This document shows positions 7,653 to 17,000 of a DNA stretch of 64,000 nt, in pieces. The position numbers and the translations under genes are program-made. The notes beneath the pieces were generated by a model. The model searched no databases. It saw only the letters and a list, made by a program, of their open reading frames with translations, and was not told the origin of the DNA. Source of the DNA: Elusimicrobia bacterium CG_4_9_14_3_um_filter_62_55 (GTDB taxonomy: Bacteria > Elusimicrobiota > Elusimicrobia > UBA1565); the NCBI GenBank assembly GCA_002790095.1, contig PFUL01000117.1:1-64000 (forward strand), given 5' to 3'. Position 1 is the stretch's first letter. The number at the start of each line of letters is the position of its first letter.

Positions 7653-10001
7653 ATGAGGGGATTTGCGCCGATTTTTCTGCTTCTGGCGGTTTTTTTCACG
7701 CCCGCCCCGACGCTTCAAGCGAAGGACAGCGTCGAGGCCGCCCTCGAAGCCGTCGAGTATACCGACGGACAACTCTCGTACGCGGAACAACAGGAACTCG
7801 CAGCCAAGGAAGCGAAGCGCGAAAAGACGAATCTTCTGACCCAAGCCGCGAAAAAACTCCAAAGCCTACCGGGCTGGCGCGTGATCAGCAAGGCCGTCGC
7901 GAAGGACAAGCTCAAGGCGCGGGAGCGCGAACTCGAGCGTGCCAAGGCCGAAGCGGCGCGCACCGAGAAGGCGGCCGTGCAAACTGGAAATCAATACCTT
8001 CAAGCGGAAGAGCAGTACAAGGCCGTTTCTGGCGAGTACCGCAATCCCGAGCGCGTGCAGTATTGGCAAAGCCGGATCGGGTCGGCGGGGGGCCCCCCAC
8101 CCGAAGAGCAAGGGGAACCCACAACGGAAAGCGTGGGAGAGAAAACTCAGCAACTGATGGACACCATGAAGGGCGGCGTCACGCCTGAATCCATGGGGAA
8201 GCTGATCAACCAGGCCGGCGGGCTCGAAAACATGACCGATAAACTGATGGCTCAGGCCATTCAAGGAAAAGGCCAATTTAATCAAACCGCTGCGGAGTCG
8301 GGCGTCAACGGCCCCGGCATTCAAGGAGGCCGCTTTCGCTTTTCGGACAAGACCGGAGCGAGCGCGTACGGTACGGCGACGCAGCGGCAACGCCCCCCCT
8401 CGGGCTCGATCACCAACGAAGCGTTGATGGACGGCAAGATCATGCTGACCCGCGACCGAGGCGCCCTCGGCCGAGGGAAACGAGGCCTTGACCCCTGGGC
8501 GGAGAAGAGCCGCCAAAGGCTCGCAAGCGGAGACTACGCAGGGGCTCTTGCGGCGGCCGAACGGGCGATCGCAAGAAACCCGCGAGATCCCACCGGATAC
8601 CTGTTCAAATCCCAAGCGCTCAATAAACTGCGCCGCTTCGATGAGGCCGAAATCGCCGCGAAGCGCGCGCTCGAACTCGACCCGGAAAATGAAAAAGCCT
8701 ATAAGAGCCTGATCTGGGCGCAACTGCACAACGGCAAGCCGGACGAAGCGCTGAGCAACGCGGGCCGGCTGATCCGGATCCAGCCCGACAACGCCGAAGC
8801 CTTTCTGCTGCGCGCCTTCGCGAACGAACTGCTGGGAAACCGCGAGGCGATGCTGCGGGATCTCGAACGCGCCGCCGCTCTCGATCCGAAATACCGGGGG
8901 CATCTGGCGAAGGCACGGCGCGGCAAACGGCTCTTCGATCCTTCCGCCGAGGACAGCGAGCAGCTGCTGGAGGCAATCGCGTACGAGGAAGCCCCCAAGC
9001 GCCGGAGCAGTTGGCCGCTGGTCGCAATAGGCCTCGCCATTATGATCGCGGGCGCGGCCGGTCCGGCTCTCTCCTGGCTGCAAGGCCGACAGCGCTCCAC
9101 GGTCGGCGTCGGCACGCGCACCAGCACGCTGGAATTCGAACGCCGCACCGCTCGCGACGCGGCGGAGCCCGAATTGCTCGCCGGGAAGTACCGACTGGAT
9201 CAGCTGATCGGACGCGGCGGCATGGGCAAGGTTTGGAAAGCCTTCGATACGACGCTCGACCGCCCAGTCGCGGTCAAGGAAATGGTCGCCTTGGACGACG
9301 AGGACGAGCGGAAGGCCCTCTATCAGCTCTACCAGAAGGAAGCCCGCACCTTGGCGGCGCTCAGGCACCCCGGGATCGTCGACATCTATGAAGTTGTCGA
9401 GCATCAAGACTCGATCTTTCTCATCTTCGAATGGGTCGACGGGAAGACGGTGCATCAAATCCTCGCCGAGGAGCACAAACTCCCCCTGCACCGGGTGGTC
9501 GCGATTCTCGAGCCCGTCTGCCAAGCCCTCTCCTTCGCTCACGAGCAAGGCGTCGTCCATCGAGACCTTAAGCCCGCTAACATCATGGTCACGCGCGACG
9601 GCGTCGTGAAGCTCATGGACTTCGGCATCGCGCGGGCCGGAGGAGACCCGGTCTTCGCGGAAACCGCGGAGGGCCGCGGGGATCCGCTCTCCGCGAATCG
9701 GACGCAAACCGTCGCCGGAACCCCGGCCTATCGGGGACCGGAGGCGGTGCGGGGCATCGTCACGCCCGCGTTCGACATCTATTCTCTAGGGGCGAGCTTC
9801 TACGAGATGCTGACCGGGCGCCTGCCGTTCGGTCCGTCCGGCCAGGAAAGCGTGCACGCGACTCCCTTCGTCGCCGCCAGCAAACTTGCTCCGGGACTTT
9901 CCCGAAGCGTGGACGCCCTCATCGCGTTCTGCCTATCGGGGGATTACACGAAAAGATTCCGCGACGCTCGGTCGCTGCTCGCCGAATTGAAGAAGTTATA
10001 G
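7653..10001 (+). CDS. Membrane Ser/Thr protein kinase with extracytoplasmic TPR sensor region
   Basis: A 782-residue protein with an unusual order. Residues 1-23 look like a signal peptide (FAPIFLLLAVFFTPA). A coiled-coil region (about 35-130), a low-complexity linker and about four TPR units follow (about 285-430; NPRDPTGYLFKSQALNKL, DPENEKAYKSLIWAQL). A single TM helix lies at 454-476, and a complete Hanks-type kinase domain is C-terminal. Kinase motifs: GRGGMGKVW from Gly520, Lys542 in AVKEM, HRDLKPANIM with catalytic Asp638, and DFG Asp656. If the signal is cleaved or inserted normally, the TPR part is periplasmic and the kinase cytoplasmic, so this would be a receptor kinase. PknB-type kinases have the opposite order. 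ATG 7653 is chosen because the hydrophobic signal begins there. Confidence 0.9.
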   Translation: MRGFAPIFLLLAVFFTPAPTLQAKDSVEAALEAVEYTDGQLSYAEQQELAAKEAKREKTNLLTQAAKKLQSLPGWRVISKAVAKDKLKARERELERAKAEAARTEKAAVQTGNQYLQAEEQYKAVSGEYRNPERVQYWQSRIGSAGGPPPEEQGEPTTESVGEKTQQLMDTMKGGVTPESMGKLINQAGGLENMTDKLMAQAIQGKGQFNQTAAESGVNGPGIQGGRFRFSDKTGASAYGTATQRQRPPSGSITNEALMDGKIMLTRDRGALGRGKRGLDPWAEKSRQRLASGDYAGALAAAERAIARNPRDPTGYLFKSQALNKLRRFDEAEIAAKRALELDPENEKAYKSLIWAQLHNGKPDEALSNAGRLIRIQPDNAEAFLLRAFANELLGNREAMLRDLERAAALDPKYRGHLAKARRGKRLFDPSAEDSEQLLEAIAYEEAPKRRSSWPLVAIGLAIMIAGAAGPALSWLQGRQRSTVGVGTRTSTLEFERRTARDAAEPELLAGKYRLDQLIGRGGMGKVWKAFDTTLDRPVAVKEMVALDDEDERKALYQLYQKEARTLAALRHPGIVDIYEVVEHQDSIFLIFEWVDGKTVHQILAEEHKLPLHRVVAILEPVCQALSFAHEQGVVHRDLKPANIMVTRDGVVKLMDFGIARAGGDPVFAETAEGRGDPLSANRTQTVAGTPAYRGPEAVRGIVTPAFDIYSLGASFYEMLTGRLPFGPSGQESVHATPFVAASKLAPGLSRSVDALIAFCLSGDYTKRFRDARSLLAELKKL

Positions 10002-10004
10002 CCG

Positions 10005-10931
10005 TTAGGCGGGAACAGGTTCGAAGTCGACGCTCAAAAGTTCCACGTACTCGCGCGCGCGCGCGTCCAGCGCGTCGCGGGTCAAGCCCTCCAACCGCTC
10101 CGTACTGAAGCTCTCGACGTTGAAAGACGCCAGTACCGAACCGTACACCGCGGCCCTCTTGAGATTCGAATGATTGCTCAAGTCGGGATCAACCGAGAGA
10201 GCGCCCATGAACCCGCCGCCGAAACTGTCCCCGGCGCCGGTGGGGTCTTCGATGCTCTCCTTCGGATACGCGGGGAAGGGATAAACCTTCCTCCCGGCGT
10301 ACAGCAGCGCGCCGTGTTCTCCCTTCTTGATCACGACCACGGAAGGACCCCACCCGGTCAGAATCTTCGCCGCGGCGACGTTTCCGTCGGCGCCGGAAAG
10401 CGACTGAGCTTCCTGCTCGTTGACGAAAAGGATGTCTACGCGCCCTAAAAGTTCCTTGACCGCGGCCTTCTTCGAGTCGATCCAGAAGTTCATGGTGTCG
10501 GCCGCGACGATTTTGGGGCCCTTCATCTGGGAGAGCACTTCCATCTGAAGTTCGGGGTCGATGTTTGCCAGAAAGAGAACGGGACATTCCTTATGGGCGG
10601 AAGAAAGTTTGGGATCGAATTCCGCGAACACGTTGAGCTGCGTATCGAGCGTATTCGCCGCGTTAAAATCCGCCGTATAGCTGCCGGACCAGCGGAAGGT
10701 CCTGCCCTTCGCGGTCTCGAGGCCGGAGAGATCGATCCCGCCTTTTTCCAGCATCTCGCGGTGCCGCGCCGGAAAATCTTCCCCCACGACGCCGACGATC
10801 TTGACCGGCGCGAAATGACGCGCGGCCAATGAGAAATAGGTCGCCGAGCCGCCCAGGGCTTCTTCACTTTTTCCGGCGCGCGTTTCGACCGAATCGAGCG
10901 CAACGGAACCTACAACCAGGATTGAATTCAT
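10005..10931 (-). CDS. PfkB-family carbohydrate/nucleoside kinase
   Basis: A 308-residue sugar kinase of the ribokinase/PfkB fold. The first strand MNSILVVGSVALDSV and the substrate-binding GGSATYFSLAARHF (near residue 27) are present. The second PfkB signature DPTGAGDSFGGGF (near residue 230) contains the catalytic Asp and the anion-hole Gly-Ala-Gly. It transfers ATP phosphate to a sugar or nucleoside hydroxyl; the substrate cannot be told from sequence alone. It lies 22 bp downstream of the SurA-N-domain gene on the same strand, so it probably belongs to that transcription unit, with GGAG about 9 nt before its ATG. Confidence 0.9.
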   Translation of the reverse strand: MNSILVVGSVALDSVETRAGKSEEALGGSATYFSLAARHFAPVKIVGVVGEDFPARHREMLEKGGIDLSGLETAKGRTFRWSGSYTADFNAANTLDTQLNVFAEFDPKLSSAHKECPVLFLANIDPELQMEVLSQMKGPKIVAADTMNFWIDSKKAAVKELLGRVDILFVNEQEAQSLSGADGNVAAAKILTGWGPSVVVIKKGEHGALLYAGRKVYPFPAYPKESIEDPTGAGDSFGGGFMGALSVDPDLSNHSNLKRAAVYGSVLASFNVESFSTERLEGLTRDALDARAREYVELLSVDFEPVPA

Positions 10932-10953
10932 CTGACGATCTCCGGGGATGGGA

Positions 10954-11655
10954 TTAGAGGCCGCGCTCTCTCTGATCGAGGAAGGTCTGGATCTCGATCT
11001 GAGTGCTGAGCTGGCGAAGGAAAAAATTAATCGTGTCGAGCGCGCGCCGCTGCCGCAGTTCCTGAGAGAACGCCTCGCGGTCCGACTCGAAATTCTTGAT
11101 GGACCCCTTCGCCCGCATGTATTCGTCGCGAAGTTCGCCGGGGGCGAGCTTGGTCGCGCGGAAAAGCGCGGCCTTCATTTTGCCCGCGAGGAGGCGGCGG
11201 CGCTCGTCCTTTTCGTAGGCCTCCGGAGTCATCCGGTACCCCATCGAAATCATCTGGAAGTAGCGGTTTTGGTCGAACTTCCCCTCGGTCTGGAACGCCG
11301 GCGTCTGTTCAATGGTCCGAGACAGTTCGAGGTCGCTGATGTAGAGGCCCATGCTCTCGGCGCTTTGTGCGAGGATCTCGTTGACGATCATGTCGCGAAG
11401 CATTTCCGCCTTGACCTGCTTGGTTTGGGCTTCCGTGACTTCCTGACCTTGGGCGCGCACGGATTCGAGGTACTGGTTGACGCGAACGCTGAAGCGAAGG
11501 TAGGGGATCTTCGTCTTGCCGACCTTGGCGACCGCCGCGGTGGTGTCGAAGTCCGTGAAGAAATAGCCGCCGAGTCCGGCGAAGATTCCGACGAGGAAAA
11601 TGATGAAGGTCGAAATGATCAGGGTCTGCTTGTAGCGGCGAAAAAATGAAATCAT
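10954..11655 (-). CDS. Membrane-anchored SurA/PpiD N-terminal-domain chaperone-like protein
   Basis: A 233-residue protein. It has a short cytoplasmic basic N-terminus (MISFFRRYKQ), one TM helix (about 11-32, TLIISTFIIFLVGIFAGLGG) and a periplasmic helical domain of the SurA_N/PpiD type (YLRFSVRVNQYLE, LRDMIVNEILAQSAESMGL, FDQNRYFQMISMGYRM). It stops before any parvulin isomerase domain, so a chaperone or adaptor role is more likely than catalysis. The ATG at 11655 overlaps the bactofilin stop as ATGA, indicating translational coupling. This favours that start over the ORF's longer N-terminus. The partnership with bactofilin and an M23 peptidase suggests envelope or shape function. Confidence 0.8.
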   Translation of the reverse strand: MISFFRRYKQTLIISTFIIFLVGIFAGLGGYFFTDFDTTAAVAKVGKTKIPYLRFSVRVNQYLESVRAQGQEVTEAQTKQVKAEMLRDMIVNEILAQSAESMGLYISDLELSRTIEQTPAFQTEGKFDQNRYFQMISMGYRMTPEAYEKDERRRLLAGKMKAALFRATKLAPGELRDEYMRAKGSIKNFESDREAFSQELRQRRALDTINFFLRQLSTQIEIQTFLDQRERGL

Positions 11656-12107
11656 CGGACGGCGGAAGTCTCCTTCTCGGTTTGTTGGGATGCGTCGTCC
11701 TCGGCGGGAGCGGCGGCGCCGTTCACCGGGATACGCTCCTCGAGGGCTTCCGGCCCCATCCCGCATTGTCCTTCGAACACGGCGCCCTCTTCGATCAGAA
11801 GTTTTTTCGTCCGGATCGCCCCAATGATCCGGCCCCCGGCGATCAACTCGAGCTGTTCGGTCGCGAAGACATCACCGGTGACGCTGCCTCCGACGACCAC
11901 CCGCTCGGCCCGGATATCGCCCTGGACGCTTCCGCCCTTCCCGATGATCACCGTCTGGGCCTCGTTGATGTTTCCTTCGACCTCGCCTTCGACGCGAAGC
12001 GACCCGCGCACCATCATCGTCCCGTTAAAATGCGCCTCGGAACCGACGATCGTGACGACGTCTCTGCCGTCGAATCGGCTCGGATTGTTTTTAGAGAATA
12101 TCGCCAT
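11652..12107 (-). CDS. Bactofilin-family cytoskeletal protein
   Basis: A 151-residue protein with the bactofilin (DUF583/CcmA) beta-helix pattern: VTIVGSEAHFNGTM, GSLRVEGEVEGNI, VIIGKGGSVQGDI, ERVVVGGSVTGDV and LIAGGRIIGAI at 15-18-residue intervals. Flexible N- and C-terminal tails flank the core, the latter Ala/Glu-rich. Bactofilins polymerise spontaneously into membrane-associated filaments and position cell-wall enzymes. Here the gene sits directly behind an M23 endopeptidase gene (7-bp gap) and overlaps a SurA-N gene. This matches known bactofilin-M23 pairs in curved or stalked bacteria. Confidence 0.93.
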   Translation of the reverse strand: MAIFSKNNPSRFDGRDVVTIVGSEAHFNGTMMVRGSLRVEGEVEGNINEAQTVIIGKGGSVQGDIRAERVVVGGSVTGDVFATEQLELIAGGRIIGAIRTKKLLIEEGAVFEGQCGMGPEALEERIPVNGAAAPAEDDASQQTEKETSAVR

Positions 12108-12114
12108 AGTCGAA

Positions 12115-13077
12115 TCAGCGGGCGTCCGTCGGACGCCGCGGCTGCCCCTCGAGATATTTCAGCGGGTTCACGGGCTTCCCGTTGACCCACACCTCGTAAT
12201 GCAGGTGAGATCCGGTCGACCGCCCCGTCGTACCCATGTAGGCGATCAACTGACCGCGGACGACCTCGTCGCCCGCGTTGACCACGACCTTGGAGGTATG
12301 GCCGTAAAGCGTCGAATAGCCGAAGCCGTGGTCGATCAGAACGACCATCCCGAATCCGCCCCGCCATCCCGCGTAACGGACCGTTCCGTCCGCAGCGGCC
12401 GCGATCGGAGTGTCCGGTGAGTTGGCGAGATCGACGCCTTCATGAAATTGTCCGCGGTGCAGGCCGGTACCGCGCTGGAACGGAGAAAAACGATAGCCGA
12501 ACCCGGAGGTGATCCGGCCGTCGGCAGGATAAATGTCGGGCGTGGAATCGCGCAGATTACGCTGATTGGCGACGTACCAGGCGATCTCTTGATAACTGGC
12601 CAGCCTCCTACGTGATTCCTCGCGAAGATGTCGGGCCGTTGCCCGGATTTGGGAATCGGGAACGCGGCTCGGGTTGGACAGCAGCGCACTCAAACCCATC
12701 CGCTCCGAAGCGCTCGGACCTCCGAGCCCGGACTCGGATTTCAGAATCTCATCGCGGGCGCCCATCCCCAGCAGGATGCGCAACTGCTTGTCGGTGGCAT
12801 GCGCCATCTCGAGCATCTCGCGGGACTTTTCCATCTCGTCCGCCATGTAGTGCATCTTGGTGCGGATGACGGTATTGTCCGCCTTCGTGATCCAGTAATC
12901 GACGTGCCTCCCTCCTAAGAACCCCGCCCAAATGGTCAACCCGCTCCAAAGAAAGAGACAGAACAGGAGGAAGGCGGCAGAAAGGCGGCCCCGTAGGACC
13001 GGGAAGTCGGCATGCGGGATCACCAGCACGGTCACGTGCCGGCTCAAAAGGCGTTGAACGCTCTTAAATACCTTCAA
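12115..13077 (-). CDS. M23 (LytM-type) peptidoglycan endopeptidase, membrane-anchored
   Basis: A 320-residue protein with an N-terminal basic stretch, one TM helix (about 32-53), a coiled-coil spacer (about 65-170) and a C-terminal peptidase_M23 domain. Zinc ligands are visible in FHEGVDLA (HxxxD, near residue 214) and SHLHYEVWV (HxH, near residue 296). The domain includes SGFGYRFSPF and YAGWRGGFGMVVLIDHG. It would cleave peptide crossbridges in the periplasm. The reading begins at TTG 13077 with AAGG seven bases upstream. A promoter lies 40-70 bp further upstream. It leads the M23-bactofilin-SurA_N-(PfkB) operon. Confidence 0.93.
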   Translation of the reverse strand: MKVFKSVQRLLSRHVTVLVIPHADFPVLRGRLSAAFLLFCLFLWSGLTIWAGFLGGRHVDYWITKADNTVIRTKMHYMADEMEKSREMLEMAHATDKQLRILLGMGARDEILKSESGLGGPSASERMGLSALLSNPSRVPDSQIRATARHLREESRRRLASYQEIAWYVANQRNLRDSTPDIYPADGRITSGFGYRFSPFQRGTGLHRGQFHEGVDLANSPDTPIAAAADGTVRYAGWRGGFGMVVLIDHGFGYSTLYGHTSKVVVNAGDEVVRGQLIAYMGTTGRSTGSHLHYEVWVNGKPVNPLKYLEGQPRRPTDAR

Positions 13078-13117
13078 AATAAAGCCTTATCGGAAATTTC
13101 CCGACGGGAGTGTCTAT

Positions 13118-13146
13118 TGTATAACACCGTGGCGCGGGAGTGTCAA
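13118..13146 (-). promoter_or_regulatory. Promoter of the M23-bactofilin operon
   Basis: On the minus strand: consensus TTGACA (13141-13146), 17-bp spacer, TATACA (13118-13123). Transcription would start about 35 nt before the TTG start of the M23 gene. Confidence 0.8.
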
Positions 13147-13328
13147 TGACTCTTTCGTTACAGCCCGTCGGAGTGCCGACGCCGACCGGAACATTATACA
13201 AAGATCGCCTAGCACGTGTAGTCGACTAAATACCGCCCCCGGCTCTCATAATTCCATATTTTCCTATAAAATATTGCATATCCAATCCATGGCGTATTTC
13301 TCTCTCCTTTTTTTGACAAAATGAGGCT

Positions 13329-13533
13329 GACACCGCAGCACGCTTAGCGTACATTGCGCTACCTCCCCGGACACCGCAGCACGCTTAGCGCACATTGCGC
13401 TACCTCCCCGGACACCGCAGCACGCTCAGCGCACATTGCGCTACCTCCCCGGACACCGCAGCACGCTTAGCGCACATTGCGCTACCTCCCCGGACACCGC
13501 AGCACGCTCAGCGCACATTGTGTTCCTTCCCCG
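13329..13533 (+). repeat. Five tandem copies of a 41-bp unit, each containing a 15-bp perfect inverted repeat
   Basis: Copies begin at 13329, 13370, 13411, 13452 and 13493, each starting GACACCGCAGCACGC and ending CTACCTCCCCG. Each of the three central copies contains AGCGCA-CAT-TGCGCT, a perfect hairpin; copy 1 has one change in the left arm and copy 5 two in the right. The copies differ at a T/C position (CTTAGC or CTCAGC). There are no unique spacers, so it is not CRISPR. The array occupies the ~430-bp gap between the M23 promoter and the XRE gene. The rest of that gap is an AT-rich stretch (13245-13320) with no gene I can support. Confidence 0.9.
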
Positions 13534-13576
13534 GTTACCACATCCCCCTGACGACAATCCTGCGCGCGGAAACGCG

Positions 13577-14005
13577 CTACCGTCGGGAGTAGCGCCGCCG
13601 ATTCTGAATGAGCCCCTCGCGCTCGAGCTGCATCTTTCGCTCAAACAGCTCCCGAGCGTTCATCGAACTCCTCGGCAGAAGCAACAACTCGCATCCGCAG
13701 CCGGCGAAGTAGCGGCGAAGCGTACTCAGCCTGACGTCCTGCCCCGCCTCGATCCTCGCGATTTTCGAATGCGGCAAGCCGGCGAGTTCCGCCAACTGCC
13801 GCTGAGTCAGATAGACGCGGTCCCGCATCATTCGAACGATCCCGCCATCCCCGCTTCGAGCGCATTCTTGGGGAGCGGCGGCCGCCGCCCGCAACGCCAA
13901 TTCGACCGGGTCGTGGGCGACGGACTCCGAGTCCAATATTCGGTTCAACTTTTCCAGCACCAACGATTCATCCGTGTTTTTCATACCGCTTCGTACGAAC
14001 ATCAC
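13577..14005 (-). CDS. XRE-family helix-turn-helix regulator (HipB/HigA-like)
   Basis: A 142-residue (or ~135) protein. A Cro/C1-type HTH occupies about residues 60-110: RDRVYLTQRQLAELAGLPHSKIARIEAGQDVRLSTLRRY. The pattern TQRQLAELAG-(x)-KIARIEAG is typical of antitoxin-like and phage-type repressors. No toxin gene is adjacent, so it is either an orphan antitoxin or a plain regulator. Its C-terminus is basic (QNRRRYSRR). Starts at GTG 14005, ATG 14002 or ATG 13984 are all possible; 13984 gives a natural MKNTDES beginning. The palindromic 41-bp repeats begin 44 bp past its 3' end and could be its targets, which is speculation. Confidence 0.8.
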   Translation of the reverse strand: MMFVRSGMKNTDESLVLEKLNRILDSESVAHDPVELALRAAAAAPQECARSGDGGIVRMMRDRVYLTQRQLAELAGLPHSKIARIEAGQDVRLSTLRRYFAGCGCELLLLPRSSMNARELFERKMQLEREGLIQNRRRYSRR

Positions 14006-14064
14006 CCCGTTTCAGTTCCCCCCTGCGAAGTGTGAGGAACGCGCGGGCGCGCGTTCTCGCCCCC

Positions 14065-14092
14065 TTGACAAATCAAGGTCCGGGGCTAAACT
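14065..14092 (+). promoter_or_regulatory. Promoter of the 14099 secreted-protein operon
   Basis: TTGACA (14065-14070), 16-bp spacer, TAAACT (14087-14092). Only six bases separate the -10 from ATG 14099, so the mRNA should start at or next to the AUG. No Shine-Dalgarno is present. Confidence 0.7.
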
Positions 14093-14098
14093 CGGGAT

Positions 14099-17000
14099 AT
14101 GCCCCTCGAGCGGTCATTTGCCTGTAAAAACAATCCGATCCGATGGATCGCGTTGCCCGCCTGGCTCTTTTTTTGCAGCACGGCGCTAAGGGCGGCGCCG
14201 ACCGAAATTCCCAAGCTCGAACCCAAGGTCGGCAGCAACCTTCAAGGCGTGTCGCTCGCCCCGGTACAATCGGGACCCGGCTCCTCTCTCGGGAGTGTGG
14301 GAGCCCCCACTCTGGACGGCGGCTCGCTGCTCCTGCCGGACGCCCCTGTTCTCGCGCCCGATTTCCAAGCCGTCCCCCTCTCCGCAGCGCCGGCCGCCGG
14401 TCCGGCCGCCGCGCCAGCCCTCCCCGCCGCCTCGGCGCCGAAAACTTTCGGACGCCGTCTCCCCGCACCCTCTGCCGCCGATCCGAAATCCAACCCCGCA
14501 GCCCCCACCCCCGCGGTCGGATCGAAGGAATTTCAACGGTCCCTGGAGCGCGTCGGAGCGGGCTCCGCGAAATCCCTCGAACTTTCCGGACGCGAACAAT
14601 CCACCCCGGCAAACGCGATCGAAGCCGGCGTCGTCTCCGCAGCGCTGTTCGACCTGGCCGCCGTCGTCCCAGCCGTTTCGGCCGACGCGGGCGTAGTGCC
14701 GGGCGGGCTCGGGGCGGCGCCGACTCCCGCGCAGCGCGGGCTTCAGCCGTTTGCCGGAAACCCGAACCGGGTCGTCATCGAAAAACTTCGCTCCGGACGC
14801 GTCGTCTCAGGCCGCGAACGGGGTCCCGCCTCGATTGCCGGCATCGAAACCATTGAATTCGCGGGAACACCGGGCAGCGGAAACTCCGGCGAGACGATTC
14901 GCGTCTCCATCGCGGGAGAACCGTGGTTCTTGAAGCGCATCGGAGATTCTCCCGACGCCGAAATCGCCGCCATGACGGCGGAAACACGCGCAATGAACGA
15001 GGTCGGCGTCTCGGCGATGCTCCGCGTCGATCCGCTCCTTTCGCGCTCCTACTCCGTCTCCGAGAAGGTGCTTGTTTTCCGCGACGGAAAGCACGTCTTC
15101 GTCTTGTCCAAAAGCGTGGACCCATCGCCGGAACAGCCCTCCGGGCGCAAGGAGCTCAGCCCCGCGCAGCGCGCCGACGCGTCGATCGTGCAGTTGGTTC
15201 TCGGCTTGAGCGACCTGCACGCGTCGAACGTCCTGCTCCAGAGCGGCGGCGGGGCCGCCATCATCGATTTCGAAAAGCTCTCGCGCTCCCCGATGGGGAC
15301 GGCCTCGGCGCAGCAAATCGACACGGAAGTCATGATCAAGAACTTCCCGCTCGTCGACCGCTTAAGCCAAAACGATCCGGATCTCTACCGGGCCCGCTTC
15401 GAGGAGTGGAAGCGCGATTACGATGCCGGAGGACGCGACCGCATGGACTCGGCGCTGCGGGAATCGGGATGGTCCGCCTCGGACCGTGCCGCCTATCTCT
15501 CGGCGGTCGACCGCAACGCCGCCTCGTATCTCGAGCGCCTGCAGCCCTATCTCGAATACGCGAACGGGTGGCACCGCACCATCCAAGCGAACAAGGCTCA
15601 AGCGGCGCAGCGCCAGGCTGAAGCCCCTAAAGGCTTCTTCGCGAACCTCTTTGGAGGCGGCGGAAAGAAGGGCTTCGGAACGGCCGCGCGCGGCGTCGAC
15701 CTCGCGGGCCGCGGGAAGGCGGACGCGCGCGTCGACGCTCTTCTCGCCGCGCTGCGCGGCGCGGGAATCGGCGACGGGGATCTCCTTCATTTCACCGACG
15801 CCAACGGGCTCGTCGGCATCCTGTCCTCGGGGAAGCTGTTTCCCTCGGTGGATCCCGCCCGGGGGAGCGCGGGGCCCAGCAACGCCGTCCACGGCGACGG
15901 CGCCTATTTCGCGCGCGGACGGGACAACGCGCTGTACCACCTCGATAAAGACGGACGCGCGACGCTCCGCCACACTTTGCGGGAAACCGGCTCCGTTTCC
16001 GTCCCGGTCGCCCTTCGGGTCAAACCCGGGGCGAAGCTTCGCGTGGGCGCCGAAGGCCCCGATGGGGTTCCCGTGCTCGGACCCGCGACGCTCAACAACG
16101 CCGATCTCGCGTTTCTCTATGCCCGGCTCCCGCCCGAAATGAAGAGACGGCTGAGCGCGAAAAATTTCGCGGAGTACGCCGCGCGCCGGAACATCGGCGG
16201 CGTTCCGCTCTCGGCGCTCGAACGCTTCGACGCGGCTGCCCGGAAATGGGTTCCGCTCGAATCGTCGTGGCGCGCCCTCAAGCGCGGCTTCGGGTTCGGC
16301 GCTCCTTCGGGCCGGGGTGACGCGGATCCCGCCTCGCTCGGCTGGAGCGACTGGGCGTCTTGGAAATTCGCCGGCGCGCTGGAACGTGCGGGACGCCTCG
16401 CGTCGGCCGCGGCCCGCTACGAGGCGCTCGACCTTCTTTCCGAGGCGGCGCGCGCCTACGACGCGGCGAAGCTTCCCGCGGAGGCCGCCCGGGTGTTCTA
16501 CGCTGATTACGGCCGCTCCGGCCGCTTCCGCAGCCTGCTCGAGGCGGAAAGCCGTCTCAAACGCTTGGTGTACGGCGGCGGCGGACTCGCCGCCCGGGCG
16601 GAAGACAAAGCCCTGCTCGCGCGCGTCCGGAGCGCGGTGCGCACGGTCGCCGAGGCGGAAACCGAACGCCTCGCGGCGAACGCCGAACTCGAACTCGCCG
16701 AAGGGCGGACCGCGCGGGCCGCCGAGAGCCTGCGAAACGCGTCGGAAATGGCGGCGCATTTCAGCTTCGAACGACGGCGCGCGCTGAGCGAACAGACCGC
16801 GGAGCCCCCGCGCGAAGCCCCTCCCGCGGCGCGAACGCAGGGCCGCGGCCTGAGCCCCGAGGAGATTCCCGACGGCCTGCTCGGGGAGAAGGCGATGGAA
16901 AGCTTTTTCAGCGAACGATTGGTTGCCGCGCGGGAAAAGACGGCCGCGACTTTAGCCTCGCTGCAGCGGGGCGTGGAAGACGGCATCGTTTTTTTCGGGG

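Noticed and set aside
7866-9707. 613-codon minus-strand open frame opposite the TPR-kinase gene
   Set aside because: It is a GC-skew shadow of the kinase gene, with no domain, start signal or sensible composition.
10954-11655. Full peptidyl-prolyl isomerase (PpiD/SurA)
   Set aside because: The protein ends before any parvulin domain; only the N-terminal chaperone-type region is present.
13329-13533. CRISPR array
   Set aside because: The 41-bp units abut each other with no unique spacers, and no cas genes are near.
13577-14005. HipB/HigA antitoxin of a complete TA module
   Set aside because: No toxin-like ORF flanks it; only repeats and the divergent 14099 gene are present.
15362-16759. 465-codon minus-strand open frame inside the 14099 gene
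   Set aside because: It is an antisense shadow; the plus strand has clear domains, a signal peptide and a promoter.
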